From Salinisphaera hydrothermalis C41B8 (GTDB taxonomy: Bacteria > Pseudomonadota > Gammaproteobacteria > Nevskiales > Salinisphaeraceae): 64,000 nucleotides of DNA. Below are positions 46,093-55,247 of this stretch, piece by piece. The notes under the pieces were generated by a model. The model saw only the letters and a list, made by a program, of their open reading frames with translations, searched no databases and had not been told where the DNA came from. The DNA lies in NCBI RefSeq assembly GCF_000732535.1, contig NZ_APNK01000005.1, forward strand, positions 1 through 64,000. The letters run 5' to 3'. The stretch's first letter is position 1. The number at the start of each line of letters is the position of its first letter. The translations under genes and the position numbers were made by a program.

Positions 46093-47085
46093 ATGTTCGA
46101 TAAACCTCGTGTTGGTCTTGCCGGTGATCCGGATAGTTCATGGCGGCTGGTCGCCGACGTGGGCGGCACCAACGCGCGGTTCGCGCTGGCCGACGACTAC
46201 GGCGCGCTGCAGGGTCAGGACACGCTGCGCTGTGAGGACTTCGACGGTCTCGCCGAGGCTGCGCGTCATTATCTTTCGAACCATAACGTCGGCAGCATCC
46301 GTGCAGCCGCGGTTGCGGTCGCGACCGCGGTCTACGAGGATCACGTCGCCTTCACCAACTCGCCCTGGTCGTTCTCGATTCGCGAGCTGGGCCGCCAGCT
46401 CGGGGTGAAGAACTTCCACGTCATCAACGATTTTACGGCGCTTGCTCTGTCCATTCCGCGACTCGATCGCGAATGGCTGGTGCCGATCACCGATGACGGC
46501 CGCGCAACCCCGGACGCGCCACGGGCAGTGATCGGCCCGGGCACCGGTCTGGGCGTGTCGGGGGTATTCCGGTTCGACGGACGCTGGCGGGCACTCGACA
46601 GCGAAGGCGGACACGTCACCCTGGCCCCGGCCGACGCACGCGAAGTAGAGCTGCTGGGCATCCTGACGCGACAGTTCGATCATGTATCGGCCGAGCGCGT
46701 GCTGTCCGGGCCGGGGCTGGTCAATCTCTACAAGGCCAACTGCGAGCTCGACGGCGTGACCGCGGAGGAACTCGAGCCTTCGGATATCACCGAACGTGGT
46801 CTGGCCGGCGAGTGCGATATCTGCGTGAAAGTGCTCGACGACTTCTGTGCGATGCTCGGCACCGCAACCGGCAATCTGGTGCTCACGCTCGGCGCCCGCG
46901 GCGGCGCCTATATCGGCGGCGGCATCGCGCCCCGGCTGCAATCGTTTCTTGCCAAGAGCCGTTTTCGCCAACGGTTCGAAGCGCACGGCCGGCTTTCCGA
47001 GTATCTCGCCGATGTGCCCTGCTATATCGTGACGGCGCAATATCCGGCGCTCGAAGGCGCCCTGGCCTCACTCGACAACCTGTAG
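46093..47085 (+). CDS. glk: Glucokinase
   Basis: A 330-residue ROK-independent, Glk-type glucokinase that phosphorylates glucose with ATP in the cytoplasm. It has LVADVGGTNARFALADDYG (phosphate-binding), VINDFTALALSIPRL with the catalytic Asp, GPGTGLGVSGVF, and SEGGHVTLAPADA. The ATG at 46093 is the start; a GTG three codons earlier is possible. It is followed by the glucose-type ABC transporter genes and faces the zwf-pgl-edd-eda genes. Confidence 0.92.
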   Translation: MFDKPRVGLAGDPDSSWRLVADVGGTNARFALADDYGALQGQDTLRCEDFDGLAEAARHYLSNHNVGSIRAAAVAVATAVYEDHVAFTNSPWSFSIRELGRQLGVKNFHVINDFTALALSIPRLDREWLVPITDDGRATPDAPRAVIGPGTGLGVSGVFRFDGRWRALDSEGGHVTLAPADAREVELLGILTRQFDHVSAERVLSGPGLVNLYKANCELDGVTAEELEPSDITERGLAGECDICVKVLDDFCAMLGTATGNLVLTLGARGGAYIGGGIAPRLQSFLAKSRFRQRFEAHGRLSEYLADVPCYIVTAQYPALEGALASLDNL

Positions 47086-47155
47086 CCCCTCACCTACTCC
47101 GCTTTTTCGAACAAGACCTTAGCCGAGCGGCAACGCAAACCTGGTCACGGTCCCA

Positions 47156-47174
47156 GAAGGTCTATTAGACCTTC
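47156..47174. promoter_or_regulatory. Palindrome upstream of gtsA
   Basis: GAAGGTCTA and TAGACCTTC form a perfect 9-bp inverted repeat around one T, 71 bp after the glk stop and 128 bp before gtsA. It could be an operator for a sugar regulator or a weak glk terminator, since TTGTTTTC follows within 10 bp. Confidence 0.4.
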
Positions 47175-47217
47175 GTGCCGTTGTTTTCTCCGAACGTTTG
47201 CTCGAAGCTTGAACAAA

Positions 47218-47235
47218 TGCGTCGTATGCGACGCA
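47218..47235. promoter_or_regulatory. Second palindrome upstream of gtsA
   Basis: TGCGTCG and CGACGCA around TATG form a 7-bp inverted repeat about 70 bp before the gtsA start, a suitable place for an operator. The regulator is unknown. Confidence 0.3.
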
Positions 47236-47302
47236 CAAGCCAATCGTAATCAAACGAAAGCGCCGCGGCCCAAGGGCCGAACACGGGCACAGGGAGGAGT
47301 TC

Positions 47303-48595
47303 ATGAGGAACCGGAGTATCTTTCGCAAGAGCGTCACGATCGGGTTGTCCATCGCGGCGATGACCGCGGGTAGCGCGGCCATGGCGGCGCAGAACAAGGG
47401 CACGGTCAGCGTATTGAACTGGTGGACATCGGGCTCCGAAGCCAAGTCCATGAACGTTCTGCAGCAGATGCTGGCGAACGAAGGTTACAAGATGGTCAAC
47501 GACGCGGTGTCCGGCGGCGGCGGTTCCAACGCCCGTACCGTGCTCAAGTCGCGCATCCAGTCGAACAACCTGCCGGGTGCGGCCCAGATCAAGGGTCCGG
47601 AAATCCAGCAGTGGTGCACGACCGGCCTGACCATGAACATCGACAAGGTGGCCAAGAGCCAGCACTGGTCGAAGATTCTGCCGGGTCCGGTTGCCAAAGG
47701 CATGCAGTGCGACGGCCACTACGTCGCCGTGCCGTTCAACCTGCACCGCATCAACTGGCTCTGGATCAACAAGTCGGTCCTGAAAAAGGCCGGCGCCAAG
47801 ATGCCGACCGACTGGGATTCGCTGGTCGCCGCACTGGAGAAACTGAAAAAAGCCGGAATCACCCCGATCGCCGGTGGCGGTGATACGTGGCAGGTCGCCA
47901 CCGAGTTCGATGCCATCGCGATCGCCACCGGCGGCGCCGATTTCTATCGCAAGGCATTCGTGGATCTCGACCCGGACGCGCTATCCAGCGACACCATGGC
48001 CAAGGTCTTCAAGCGTCTGCGCACGATCGAGCAGTACGAGGACCCGAACGGCCAGGGTCTGTCCTGGAACCATGACACCGGCCTGGTCGTGCAGGGCAAG
48101 GCCGGCATGCAGATCATGGGTGACTGGGCCAAGGGCGAGATCACCAACGACAACGCTACGCCCGGCAAGCAGATCGCTTGTATGGCCTTCCCCGGCGAGC
48201 ACAGCGGTTTCGTCTACAACACCGACTCGTTCGAGATGTTCAAGAGCGCGCATTCCGACAAGAGCGCCCAGTACGCCTTCGCGCGCACCGCGCTTTCGCC
48301 GAAATTCCAGCGCAAGTTCAACATGGCCAAGGGCTCGATCCCGGTACGCGAGGGTGTCTCGCTCAAGGGCTTCGATGCCTGCGCGAAGCAGTCCAAGAAG
48401 GACTTCACCGCGGCCGAGAAGAACAACGCTCTGGTGCCGAGCTTCTCCCAGGACATGGCCGAGAACGGCGCGGTCAAGGGCGCGATCTTCGACGTAATCG
48501 CCAAGTTCTACAACAACAAGAACATGTCGCCCGAAGACGCGGCCAAGGAAATGGCCTCGCAGGCCAAGCAGGCCAAGATGATGTCGCAGACGTAA
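47303..48595 (+). CDS. gtsA: Glucose/mannose-type ABC transporter substrate-binding protein
   Basis: A 430-residue periplasmic binding protein of the CUT1 family, with a signal peptide ending AAMAA near residue 29. VLNWWTSGSEAKSMNVL, SGGGGSNARTVLKSR, LPGAAQIKGPEIQQW, VAVPFNLHRINWLWINKSVLKKAGA and KAGMQIMGDWAKGE follow the pattern of Pseudomonas GtsA. It delivers glucose (or a similar sugar) to the permeases encoded next. GGAGG precedes the ATG. A strong hairpin follows the stop. Confidence 0.9.
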   Translation: MRNRSIFRKSVTIGLSIAAMTAGSAAMAAQNKGTVSVLNWWTSGSEAKSMNVLQQMLANEGYKMVNDAVSGGGGSNARTVLKSRIQSNNLPGAAQIKGPEIQQWCTTGLTMNIDKVAKSQHWSKILPGPVAKGMQCDGHYVAVPFNLHRINWLWINKSVLKKAGAKMPTDWDSLVAALEKLKKAGITPIAGGGDTWQVATEFDAIAIATGGADFYRKAFVDLDPDALSSDTMAKVFKRLRTIEQYEDPNGQGLSWNHDTGLVVQGKAGMQIMGDWAKGEITNDNATPGKQIACMAFPGEHSGFVYNTDSFEMFKSAHSDKSAQYAFARTALSPKFQRKFNMAKGSIPVREGVSLKGFDACAKQSKKDFTAAEKNNALVPSFSQDMAENGAVKGAIFDVIAKFYNNKNMSPEDAAKEMASQAKQAKMMSQT

Positions 48596-48615
48596 GCGAT
48601 CGTCGCTTGTAGTCC

Positions 48616-48645
48616 GGGCCGGCGCCGTCAGGCGCCGGCCCTTTT
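48616..48645 (+). terminator. Intercistronic hairpin after gtsA
   Basis: GGGCCGGCGCC and GGCGCCGGCCC form a perfect 11-bp stem around a 4-base loop, followed by TTTT. In a transporter operon this is expected to stop part of the transcripts or protect the 3' end, leaving more mRNA for the binding protein than for the permeases. Confidence 0.75.
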
Positions 48646-48680
48646 CGTCCCCGCGCCGAAAGTACAACGGATATTCCTAC

Positions 48681-49610
48681 ATGGCTGAATCATCGCCTCG
48701 CGCCGGCAAGATCGCGGCAACGCCGTGGCGGCGCCGGCTCGATCGCTGGCTGCCCAAAGTCTCGCTGGTGCCCAGCGGTCTGGCTTCTCTGATCTTCGTC
48801 TATGGCTTCATCGCCTGGACCATCTGGCTCTCGCTGACCAACTCGACCCTTCTGCCCACCAACAACTTCGCCGGCCTACGCCAATACAAGGTGTTGTTCC
48901 AGCTCGATATCTGGTGGGTATCGGTGGCCAATCTCGCCATCTTCGGCATTCTGTATGTCGCGATCTGCCTGGCCATCGGCCTGTTCCTGGCGATCATGCT
49001 CGACCAGAAAATCCGGGCCGAAGGCTGGCTGCGAACCATTTATCTCTATCCGCTCGCCCTGTCGCTGGTTGTGACGGGTGTAGTGTGGAAATGGCTGCTC
49101 AACCCGAGCCTGGGTCTGCAGCACTTCGTGCAGTCACTCGGCTGGACGGGCTTTTCCTTCGACTGGCTGATCAACCCCCACATGGCGATCTACACCGTGG
49201 TGATCGCCGCCGTGTGGCAGGCGTCCGGTTTCGTGACCGCTCTGTTCCTCGCCGGCCTGCGCGGGATCGACAGTTCGATCATCAAGGCCGCCCAGATCGA
49301 CGGCGCAAGCCTGCCGCGCGTGTATCTGTCGATCATCATTCCGAGCCTGCGCCCGGTATTTTTCTCGGCCATCATTCTGCTGGTCAGCCTCGCCATCAAG
49401 AGCTTCGATCTGGTGATCGCGCTGACCAACGGCGGGCCGGGCTATTCGACTTGGCTGCCCGCCATCTTCATGTACGACTTCGGCTTCAACCGCGGCCAGA
49501 TCGGCCTCGGTGCCGCTGCCGCCACCTTGATGATGGCCGCCGTGGCGCTTGCCATGCTGCCGATGCTCATTGCCGAACTGAAGGAGCGCCGCGATGGCCG
49601 GTCCCACTGA
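48681..49610 (+). CDS. gtsB: Glucose ABC transporter permease 1
   Basis: A 309-residue inner-membrane permease (MalF-type, six helices). The conserved EAA-like loop is at AAQIDGASLPRVYLSIIIPSLRPVFF. KVSLVPSGLASLIFVYGFIAWTIW forms the first helix. It works with GtsC as the transmembrane channel of the importer. Its end overlaps the start of gtsC by 17 bp. Confidence 0.9.
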   Translation: MAESSPRAGKIAATPWRRRLDRWLPKVSLVPSGLASLIFVYGFIAWTIWLSLTNSTLLPTNNFAGLRQYKVLFQLDIWWVSVANLAIFGILYVAICLAIGLFLAIMLDQKIRAEGWLRTIYLYPLALSLVVTGVVWKWLLNPSLGLQHFVQSLGWTGFSFDWLINPHMAIYTVVIAAVWQASGFVTALFLAGLRGIDSSIIKAAQIDGASLPRVYLSIIIPSLRPVFFSAIILLVSLAIKSFDLVIALTNGGPGYSTWLPAIFMYDFGFNRGQIGLGAAAATLMMAAVALAMLPMLIAELKERRDGRSH

Positions 49611-50478
49611 AGACGGAATCCAGCGCGGCGGGCCGATCGCCCGCCTCCTGATCTACGGCGTGCTCGTTCTGGCGGCACTGTACTTCCTGATGCCGCTGTA
49701 CGTGATGCTGATCACGTCGTTCAAGACCCTGCCGCAGATCAGTCACGGCAACCTGTTCTCGCTACCCGCGCCGTTCTCGACCGGGGCCTGGTCGTCCGCT
49801 TGGTCGAACGCGTGTACCGGCTCGGATTGCACCGGTCTGCATCGCTATTTCTGGAACTCGGTCGCTTTTACCGTGCCGGCGGTCGCCTTCTCGACGCTGT
49901 TCGGCGCGATCAATGGCTACGTGCTCACGAAATGGCGCTTCCGCGGCTCGGAACTGGTATTCGGCCTGTTGCTGGGGGGCACTTTCGTGCCGTTCCAGAT
50001 GTTCCTGTTGCCGATGGCTCGTGTGCTTGGCCTGATCGGCCTGGACAACTCGCTGGCCGGGCTGACTCTGGTACATACGGTGTACGGCATCGCCTTCACC
50101 ACGCTGTTCTGCCGCAACTACTACGTCACCATTCCGGACGAACTGGTCAAGGCGGCACGCATCGACGGGGCCGGTTTCATCGCGACTTTCCGCCACGTGA
50201 TCCTGCCGATCTCCACGCCCATTCTCATGGTCTGCGTGATCTGGCAGTTCACCCAGATATGGAACGACTTCCTGTTCGGCGTCGTGTTCACCTCCGGTAG
50301 CGAGCATCCGATCACGGTCGCGCTCAACAACCTGGTCAACACATCGTCGACCGGGGTGAAGCGCTACAACGTCGACATGGCCGGCGCGATCATCACTGCC
50401 CTGCCGACACTCGTCGTGTATATCGTGGCCGGACGCTATTTCATGCGCGGCCTGACCGCCGGCGCCGTGAAGGGCTGA
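49594..50478 (+). CDS. gtsC: Glucose ABC transporter permease 2
   Basis: A 294-residue MalG-type permease with six helices. The ATP-binding-protein contact loop is ELVKAARIDGAGFIATFRHVILPISTPIL. LMPLYVMLITSFKTLPQI at the first periplasmic loop is typical. AAGGAG lies seven bases before the ATG, inside the gtsB coding end. Confidence 0.9.
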   Translation: MAGPTEDGIQRGGPIARLLIYGVLVLAALYFLMPLYVMLITSFKTLPQISHGNLFSLPAPFSTGAWSSAWSNACTGSDCTGLHRYFWNSVAFTVPAVAFSTLFGAINGYVLTKWRFRGSELVFGLLLGGTFVPFQMFLLPMARVLGLIGLDNSLAGLTLVHTVYGIAFTTLFCRNYYVTIPDELVKAARIDGAGFIATFRHVILPISTPILMVCVIWQFTQIWNDFLFGVVFTSGSEHPITVALNNLVNTSSTGVKRYNVDMAGAIITALPTLVVYIVAGRYFMRGLTAGAVKG

Positions 50479-50516
50479 CGCCACGAACTCAAGTTCAATG
50501 AAGGGGGCGGACCTGC

Positions 50517-50541
50517 CGCGCGGCCAGCTATCGGCCGCGCG
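50517..50541 (+). terminator. Intercistronic hairpin between gtsC and gtsD
   Basis: CGCGCGGCC and GGCCGCGCG form a perfect 9-bp stem around a 7-base loop 38 bp after the gtsC stop, followed by only three Ts. It is more likely an mRNA-protecting hairpin than a true terminator. Confidence 0.45.
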
Positions 50542-50580
50542 CTTTCCGCGAACCCACGCCATCACGAGAAAGCGAATCAC

Positions 50581-51669
50581 ATGGCCGTACTGAAAATCGA
50601 TAACGTATCCAAGACCTTCGGCGAGACGCGTGTCCTCGAGGACATCAACATCGCCATGGCCGAGGGCGAATTCCTGATCCTGGTGGGCCCGTCCGGCTGC
50701 GGCAAATCCACGCTGCTGAACATGATCGCGGGGCTCGAGACGATCAGCTCCGGCACGATCACACTGGACGACACGCCGGTTAACGACCGCAGCCCGCGCG
50801 AACGCGACATCGCCATGGTGTTCCAGTTCTATGCGCTGTACCCGAACATGAACGTGCGCAAGAACATCGAGTTCGGGCTCAAGATGCGCGGCGTGGACAA
50901 GGGCGAGCGTGCCAAGACCGTCGAGCGCGTGGCCAAGATGCTCCAGATCGAGAACCTGCTCGACCGCAAGCCAGCGCAACTGTCCGGCGGCCAGCGTCAG
51001 CGTGTGGCCATCGGCCGAGCGCTGGCCCGCGATCCGGCGCTGTTCCTGTTCGACGAGCCGCTATCCAACCTCGACGCCAAGCTGCGCGTGGAAATGCGTA
51101 CCGAGATCAAGCAGCTCCACCAGCGCCTCAAGACCGCGATGGTTTACGTCACCCACGACCAGATCGAGGCCATGACGCTCGGCGACCGCATCGCGGTAAT
51201 GAACGAAGGCCGGGTACAGCAACTCGGCACCCCGCACGAGATCTACGACAACCCCGCCAATCGCTATGTCGCGGGTTTCATCGGCTCGCCGGCCATGAAC
51301 TTCATCGAGTGCGAATTCGCCAATGGCAGCGTTCGCCTGTCTTCGCCCGAAGCCAGTCTCGACCTCGCCTTACCCGAAGCCACCGCGGACAAACTGGCCA
51401 AGCACGGCCAGTCGAAGGTTGTGATGGGCGTACGCCCGGAACATCTGGCACCGGCCGATGGCGACGAGGCCAACGCGCTGGCCTGCCCGATCGAGATCGT
51501 CGAGCCGACCGGGCCGGATACCTACCTGCTGACCCACATCAACGATATCGAAGTCACCGCCCGATGCACGCCGTCGGTCGCACCGGACGTGGGCACCACG
51601 ATGCCACTGACGTTCGATACCGAGCGCGCGGTGTTCTTCGACTGTCAAAGCGACGAACGAATCGCGTAA
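50581..51669 (+). CDS. gtsD: Sugar ABC transporter ATP-binding protein
   Basis: A 362-residue ATPase of the MalK/UgpC type. Walker A is VGPSGCGKSTLLNMIAG, signature LSGGQRQRVAIGRALARDP, Walker B LFLFDEPLSNLDAKLR, and H-loop VTHDQIEAMTLGDRI. The C-terminal 120 residues form the MalK-type TOBE regulatory domain (VVMGVRPEHLAPAD). It drives the GtsB-GtsC channel. Such ATPases can be shared between sugar importers. Confidence 0.92.
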   Translation: MAVLKIDNVSKTFGETRVLEDINIAMAEGEFLILVGPSGCGKSTLLNMIAGLETISSGTITLDDTPVNDRSPRERDIAMVFQFYALYPNMNVRKNIEFGLKMRGVDKGERAKTVERVAKMLQIENLLDRKPAQLSGGQRQRVAIGRALARDPALFLFDEPLSNLDAKLRVEMRTEIKQLHQRLKTAMVYVTHDQIEAMTLGDRIAVMNEGRVQQLGTPHEIYDNPANRYVAGFIGSPAMNFIECEFANGSVRLSSPEASLDLALPEATADKLAKHGQSKVVMGVRPEHLAPADGDEANALACPIEIVEPTGPDTYLLTHINDIEVTARCTPSVAPDVGTTMPLTFDTERAVFFDCQSDERIA

Positions 51670-51694
51670 CAACGCGCGCCGTATCGATCGAACA

Positions 51695-51726
51695 TGAAAA
51701 AGCCGGGCACGATGCCCGGCTTTTTC
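51695..51726. terminator. Bidirectional terminator between gtsD and eda
   Basis: AGCCGGGC and GCCCGGCT around a short loop, with AAAAA on the left and TTTTT on the right. It can end gtsD transcripts on the plus strand and eda transcripts on the minus strand. Confidence 0.88.
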
Positions 51727-51787
51727 TCATCGGGGGCCGACAATGCGCTCGCAGCGGGCGCTCTGTCCGGCCGTGCAGGCCGCGGCT

Positions 51788-52417
51788 TCAGCGTCCGAGG
51801 CGAGCGGCGCGCTCCGCCGCGGCGCGAATCGGCGACTCGCCTTCCGGCAGGTCCCCTTTCGGCGGATTGGCCAGCCAGCTGCCGCCCACACATGGAATGC
51901 TCGACAGCTTGAGGTAATCCGACGCGCTCTGCTCCGTGATCCCGCCGGTCGGGCAGAATTTCACGTCGGGGAACACCGCCGCATAGGCCTTGATCGCTGT
52001 CGGCCCGCCGATGACCGAAGCCGGAAACAGCTTGACCTGCTGCCACCCCTGGCGGACGAGATAAGCCACTTCGCTGACCGTCTGTGCACCGGGCAGGTAA
52101 GGCAGATCGGCTTCGCGGCACACCGCGCCGACTTCGTCGGCGATACCCGGCGACACCATGAATTGCGCACCGACGTCTAGCGCTTCACGCGCCTGGGCTT
52201 CGGTCCAAACCGTGCCAATACCCATGCACAGTTCGGGCACCTCGGCCCGAATCGCCCGTGCCGCCTCCATGGCAACCTGCGTCCGGCGTGTGATCTCGAT
52301 CGTCTTGATGCCGCCGGCATACAGATCGCGCGCCATGGCAACGGCGTCGTCGACCGAATGGATGGTGACCACCGGGATCACCGGCGACATCTTCATGATG
52401 GCGAGTGTATCGGCCAT
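51788..52417 (-). CDS. eda: KDPG aldolase
   Basis: A 209-residue TIM-barrel aldolase that splits 2-keto-3-deoxy-6-phosphogluconate into pyruvate and glyceraldehyde 3-phosphate, the last Entner-Doudoroff step. KLFPASVIGG holds the Schiff-base lysine, FCPTGGITEQSASDYL binds phosphate, and IKTIEITRRTQVAMEA carries the catalytic glutamate. The ATG at 52417 has GAGGTAAGC just upstream; the longer frame runs into the repeat element and is rejected. The last gene of zwf-pgl-edd-eda. Confidence 0.92.
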   Translation of the reverse strand: MADTLAIMKMSPVIPVVTIHSVDDAVAMARDLYAGGIKTIEITRRTQVAMEAARAIRAEVPELCMGIGTVWTEAQAREALDVGAQFMVSPGIADEVGAVCREADLPYLPGAQTVSEVAYLVRQGWQQVKLFPASVIGGPTAIKAYAAVFPDVKFCPTGGITEQSASDYLKLSSIPCVGGSWLANPPKGDLPEGESPIRAAAERAARLGR

Positions 52418-52428
52418 GCTTACCTCGT

Positions 52429-52610
52429 GGGCATGTTGGTGTGTCGTACGAGCGCCGCGTTGGCGTCCGCAAATCGTGTACGGCAAGGCGCGAGTCGCCG
52501 GGCGCCCGTGGTTGATTGTTCATGGGCGGCCCCGCCCGAAGGGCCGGGCGCGGTTTGGCGGCAAAACAGCGCCCGGCGCGGACTCGGACGAGACATCAAC
52601 ACGCCCCCTA
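52429..52610. repeat. Inverted-repeat element, short copy inside the edd-eda operon
   Basis: About 182 bp between edd and eda. The edd-side end reads (minus strand) TAGGGGGCGTGTTGATGTC and the eda-side end GGGCATGTTGGTGTGTC; the two match at 20 of 24 positions. The interior keeps GTTGGCGTCCGCAAATCGTG and GCGGCAAAACAGCGC, but the hairpin core of the full copies is missing. CTA at 52608-52610 is the TAG stop of edd. The other end stops about 2 bases short of the eda ribosome binding site. Confidence 0.7.
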
Positions 52611-54437
52611 ACCGTTAAGTATCGGGCCCGCACCTTCCTCGGCCGGGGCGGCATTGTGGCGGAACAGCGCGAACAGTTCGCGCCCGAAACCGTATTCCGT
52701 GGGCGGCGGATCGGCGAACGCGACGTTCTCGCGCGCCTCCAACTCCGCTTGGTCGACCTGGACCGACAATTCGCCGGTATCGCTGTCGACGACGATGATG
52801 TCGCCGTCGCGGATCTTGCCGAGCATACCGCCGAGCTTGGCCTCAGGCGAGACCTGGATTGCCGCCGGCACCTTGCCGGACGCGCCCGACATACGACCGT
52901 CAGTGACAAGCGCGACCTGATAGCCGCGCTGTAGTAGAACCGACAGACTCGGCGTGAGCTTGTGCAGTTCCGGCATGCCGTTGGCGCGCGGTCCCTGATA
53001 CGGCACGACCACCACGACATCCTTGTTCAGCTCGTTGGCCTTGAATGCATCGAGCACGGCCTGCTGCGTGGAAAAGACCTGGGCCGGCGCCTCGATGCGA
53101 CGATATTTCTTGTCCACCGCCGAGGTCTTGATGATAGCCCGGCCAAGGTTGCCCTGCAGCACGTTGATACCGCCGGTCGGCGCGAATGGGTTGTCGACCG
53201 TACGCATGACGTCTTCGTCGTGGCTAGCGGCCGGGCCCTCACGCCAAGCGAGCTCACCGTTTTCGAGAAACGGCTCCTTGGTGTAGTGATGCAAGCCGTA
53301 GCCCTCGACTGTCATGACGTCGTCGTGCAGCAGACCGGCATCCAGCAGCGTGCGAATCATCAGCTGGATCCCGCCGGCCGCGCGCATGTGATTCACGTCG
53401 GCCACGCCGTTGGGGTAGACCCGTGCGAGCAGCGGGACGGCCGCGGACAGCTCGGCAAAATCGTCCCAGTTAATCTGAATGCCGGCGGCCCGCGCCACGG
53501 CGACATAGTGCATGGTGTGGTTGGTCGATCCACCCGACGACAACAGCCCTACCAGGCCGTTGACCACGGATTTCTCGTCGACGATATCGCACATGCGACG
53601 AGCCCGTTCGTCGTCGGCAACCGACGTCATTTCCACCGCGCGGCGCGCCGCCGCTTCCGTCAGCGCATGGCGCAGCGGCGTGCCCGGGTTGACGAACGAC
53701 GTCCCCGCTAGATGCAGCCCCATGAATTCCATCATCAACTGGTTGGAATTCGCGGTGCCATAGAACGTGCAGGTCCCCGGCGAGTGGTAGGCCATCGATT
53801 CGGCCTTGAGCAGCTCGTCGCGGCCGATCTCGCCCTGCGCGAAGCGTTCGCGCACCTTCGCCTTGACCGGGTTCGACATCCCCGAGGTCATCGGGCCGGC
53901 GGGGGCGAAGATCACCGGTAGATGACCGAACGCGAGACTGCCGATCAACAGCCCCGGCACGATCTTGTCGCACACGCCAAGACAGATGGCGGCATCGAAC
54001 ATGTTGTGCGTGAGCGCCACCCCGGTCGCCAGCGCAATGACGTCGCGCGAGAACAGCGACAGCTCCATGCCGGGCTGGCCCTGGGTCACGCCGTCGCACA
54101 TGGCCGGGGTGCCACCGGCGAACTGGGCAACGCCACCCGCGGCCCAGGCCGCTTTCTTGATGATGTCGGGATATTCCACGAACGGCTGATGGGCCGACAA
54201 CATTTCGTTGTAGGCCGATACGATGCCGACGTTCGGCCGTACGTCCGAGGCGAGCGCGTCCTTGTCAGGCTGGCCGCAAGCCGCGAAGCCGTGGGCCAGG
54301 TTCGAACACGACATGGTGCCCCGGTGCGGCCCATGCCGCCCGGCTTCGTTCATGCGCGCCAGATAATCGGCACGCGAATCGCGACTGCGCTCGATAATGC
54401 GCTGCGTCACATCGTGGATAACGGGATTGAGTGCCAT
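52608..54437 (-). CDS. edd: 6-Phosphogluconate dehydratase
   Basis: A 609-residue Fe-S dehydratase of the IlvD/Edd family that converts 6-phosphogluconate to KDPG. Residues such as [61 protein letters not shown] and [20 protein letters not shown] carry the cluster cysteines in Edd spacing. GGAGG precedes the ATG. The TAG stop belongs to the repeat element that separates it from eda. Confidence 0.95.
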   Translation of the reverse strand: MALNPVIHDVTQRIIERSRDSRADYLARMNEAGRHGPHRGTMSCSNLAHGFAACGQPDKDALASDVRPNVGIVSAYNEMLSAHQPFVEYPDIIKKAAWAAGGVAQFAGGTPAMCDGVTQGQPGMELSLFSRDVIALATGVALTHNMFDAAICLGVCDKIVPGLLIGSLAFGHLPVIFAPAGPMTSGMSNPVKAKVRERFAQGEIGRDELLKAESMAYHSPGTCTFYGTANSNQLMMEFMGLHLAGTSFVNPGTPLRHALTEAAARRAVEMTSVADDERARRMCDIVDEKSVVNGLVGLLSSGGSTNHTMHYVAVARAAGIQINWDDFAELSAAVPLLARVYPNGVADVNHMRAAGGIQLMIRTLLDAGLLHDDVMTVEGYGLHHYTKEPFLENGELAWREGPAASHDEDVMRTVDNPFAPTGGINVLQGNLGRAIIKTSAVDKKYRRIEAPAQVFSTQQAVLDAFKANELNKDVVVVVPYQGPRANGMPELHKLTPSLSVLLQRGYQVALVTDGRMSGASGKVPAAIQVSPEAKLGGMLGKIRDGDIIVVDSDTGELSVQVDQAELEARENVAFADPPPTEYGFGRELFALFRHNAAPAEEGAGPILNG

Positions 54438-54487
54438 GACAGCCTCCGTTCACTGACGCCCGGCCGACGACGGCCAGGCGTTTATAT

Positions 54488-55171
54488 TCATTCGGCCCAG
54501 TGGGCCTGTGCCACCGGGCGCTCGAGATGCAGGACCCCGCGAACCGGCAACTCGGCCACTGGTCCGACGGCTTGCGCGCGTTCGAAGACACGCCGCTTTT
54601 CCGTTCCGAAAATCAGAATATCGATACTGCGCGCGTCCGTCAGATACGCCAGGGTTAACGAGAGTCGCGCAGGCGGACCGACTGTCGGCGCCACGCAAGG
54701 GCCCCGTTCGTCGAGACAGTCCTGGATATCCGGCGCATGGGGGAACAACGAGGCGGTATGGCCGTCATCGCCCATGCCAAGCAGCACGACATCCAGCGGA
54801 CGCGGGACGTCGACCAGCGCCTTGGCGACCGATTCCACGGCTTCGGCCGGCTTGTCGGTCTCACGGTACAGGCCAACGAAACGCGCCCGGGCGGCCGGCC
54901 CCACGAGCAAGGTCTCGCGCACGAGACGCTCGTTGCTCTGGGGATCATCGACCGGCACCCAGCGCTCATCTGACGGCACCACGGTGACCCGCGACCAATC
55001 CAGCTCCTGTCCGGCCAGATATTCGAACAGCTCTTTCGGCGAGCTCCCGCCGCTGACCACAAGACTGGCTTCGCCACGCTCGGCAATAGCCCCGCGCAGT
55101 CGCTCGGCAATCGATGCCGCGAGCTGGCGCGCAGCCTCGCTACGGCTGGAATATTCGATCAATTCAGCCAT
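54488..55171 (-). CDS. pgl: 6-Phosphogluconolactonase
   Basis: A 227-residue DevB-type lactonase that hydrolyses 6-phosphogluconolactone. ASLVVSGGSSPKELFEYLAG binds the substrate phosphate, VVPSDERWVPVDDPQSN and LLGMGDDGHTASLFP hold the catalytic region. It is 50 bp upstream of edd and 76 bp downstream of zwf, all on the minus strand. Confidence 0.92.
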   Translation of the reverse strand: MAELIEYSSRSEAARQLAASIAERLRGAIAERGEASLVVSGGSSPKELFEYLAGQELDWSRVTVVPSDERWVPVDDPQSNERLVRETLLVGPAARARFVGLYRETDKPAEAVESVAKALVDVPRPLDVVLLGMGDDGHTASLFPHAPDIQDCLDERGPCVAPTVGPPARLSLTLAYLTDARSIDILIFGTEKRRVFERAQAVGPVAELPVRGVLHLERPVAQAHWAE

Positions 55172-55247
55172 GGGAACGGTCCCTTATCCTGGATTAAGTC
55201 GATGGCGGCGCCTCGCTGCTGGTTAGCGTAGGCGCCGGCCTTGGCAA

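Noticed and set aside
52418-52486. N-terminal extension of eda through the repeat element
   Set aside because: The frame stays open, but the extension would be made of repeat sequence, and a good ribosome binding site lies directly before the ATG at 52417.
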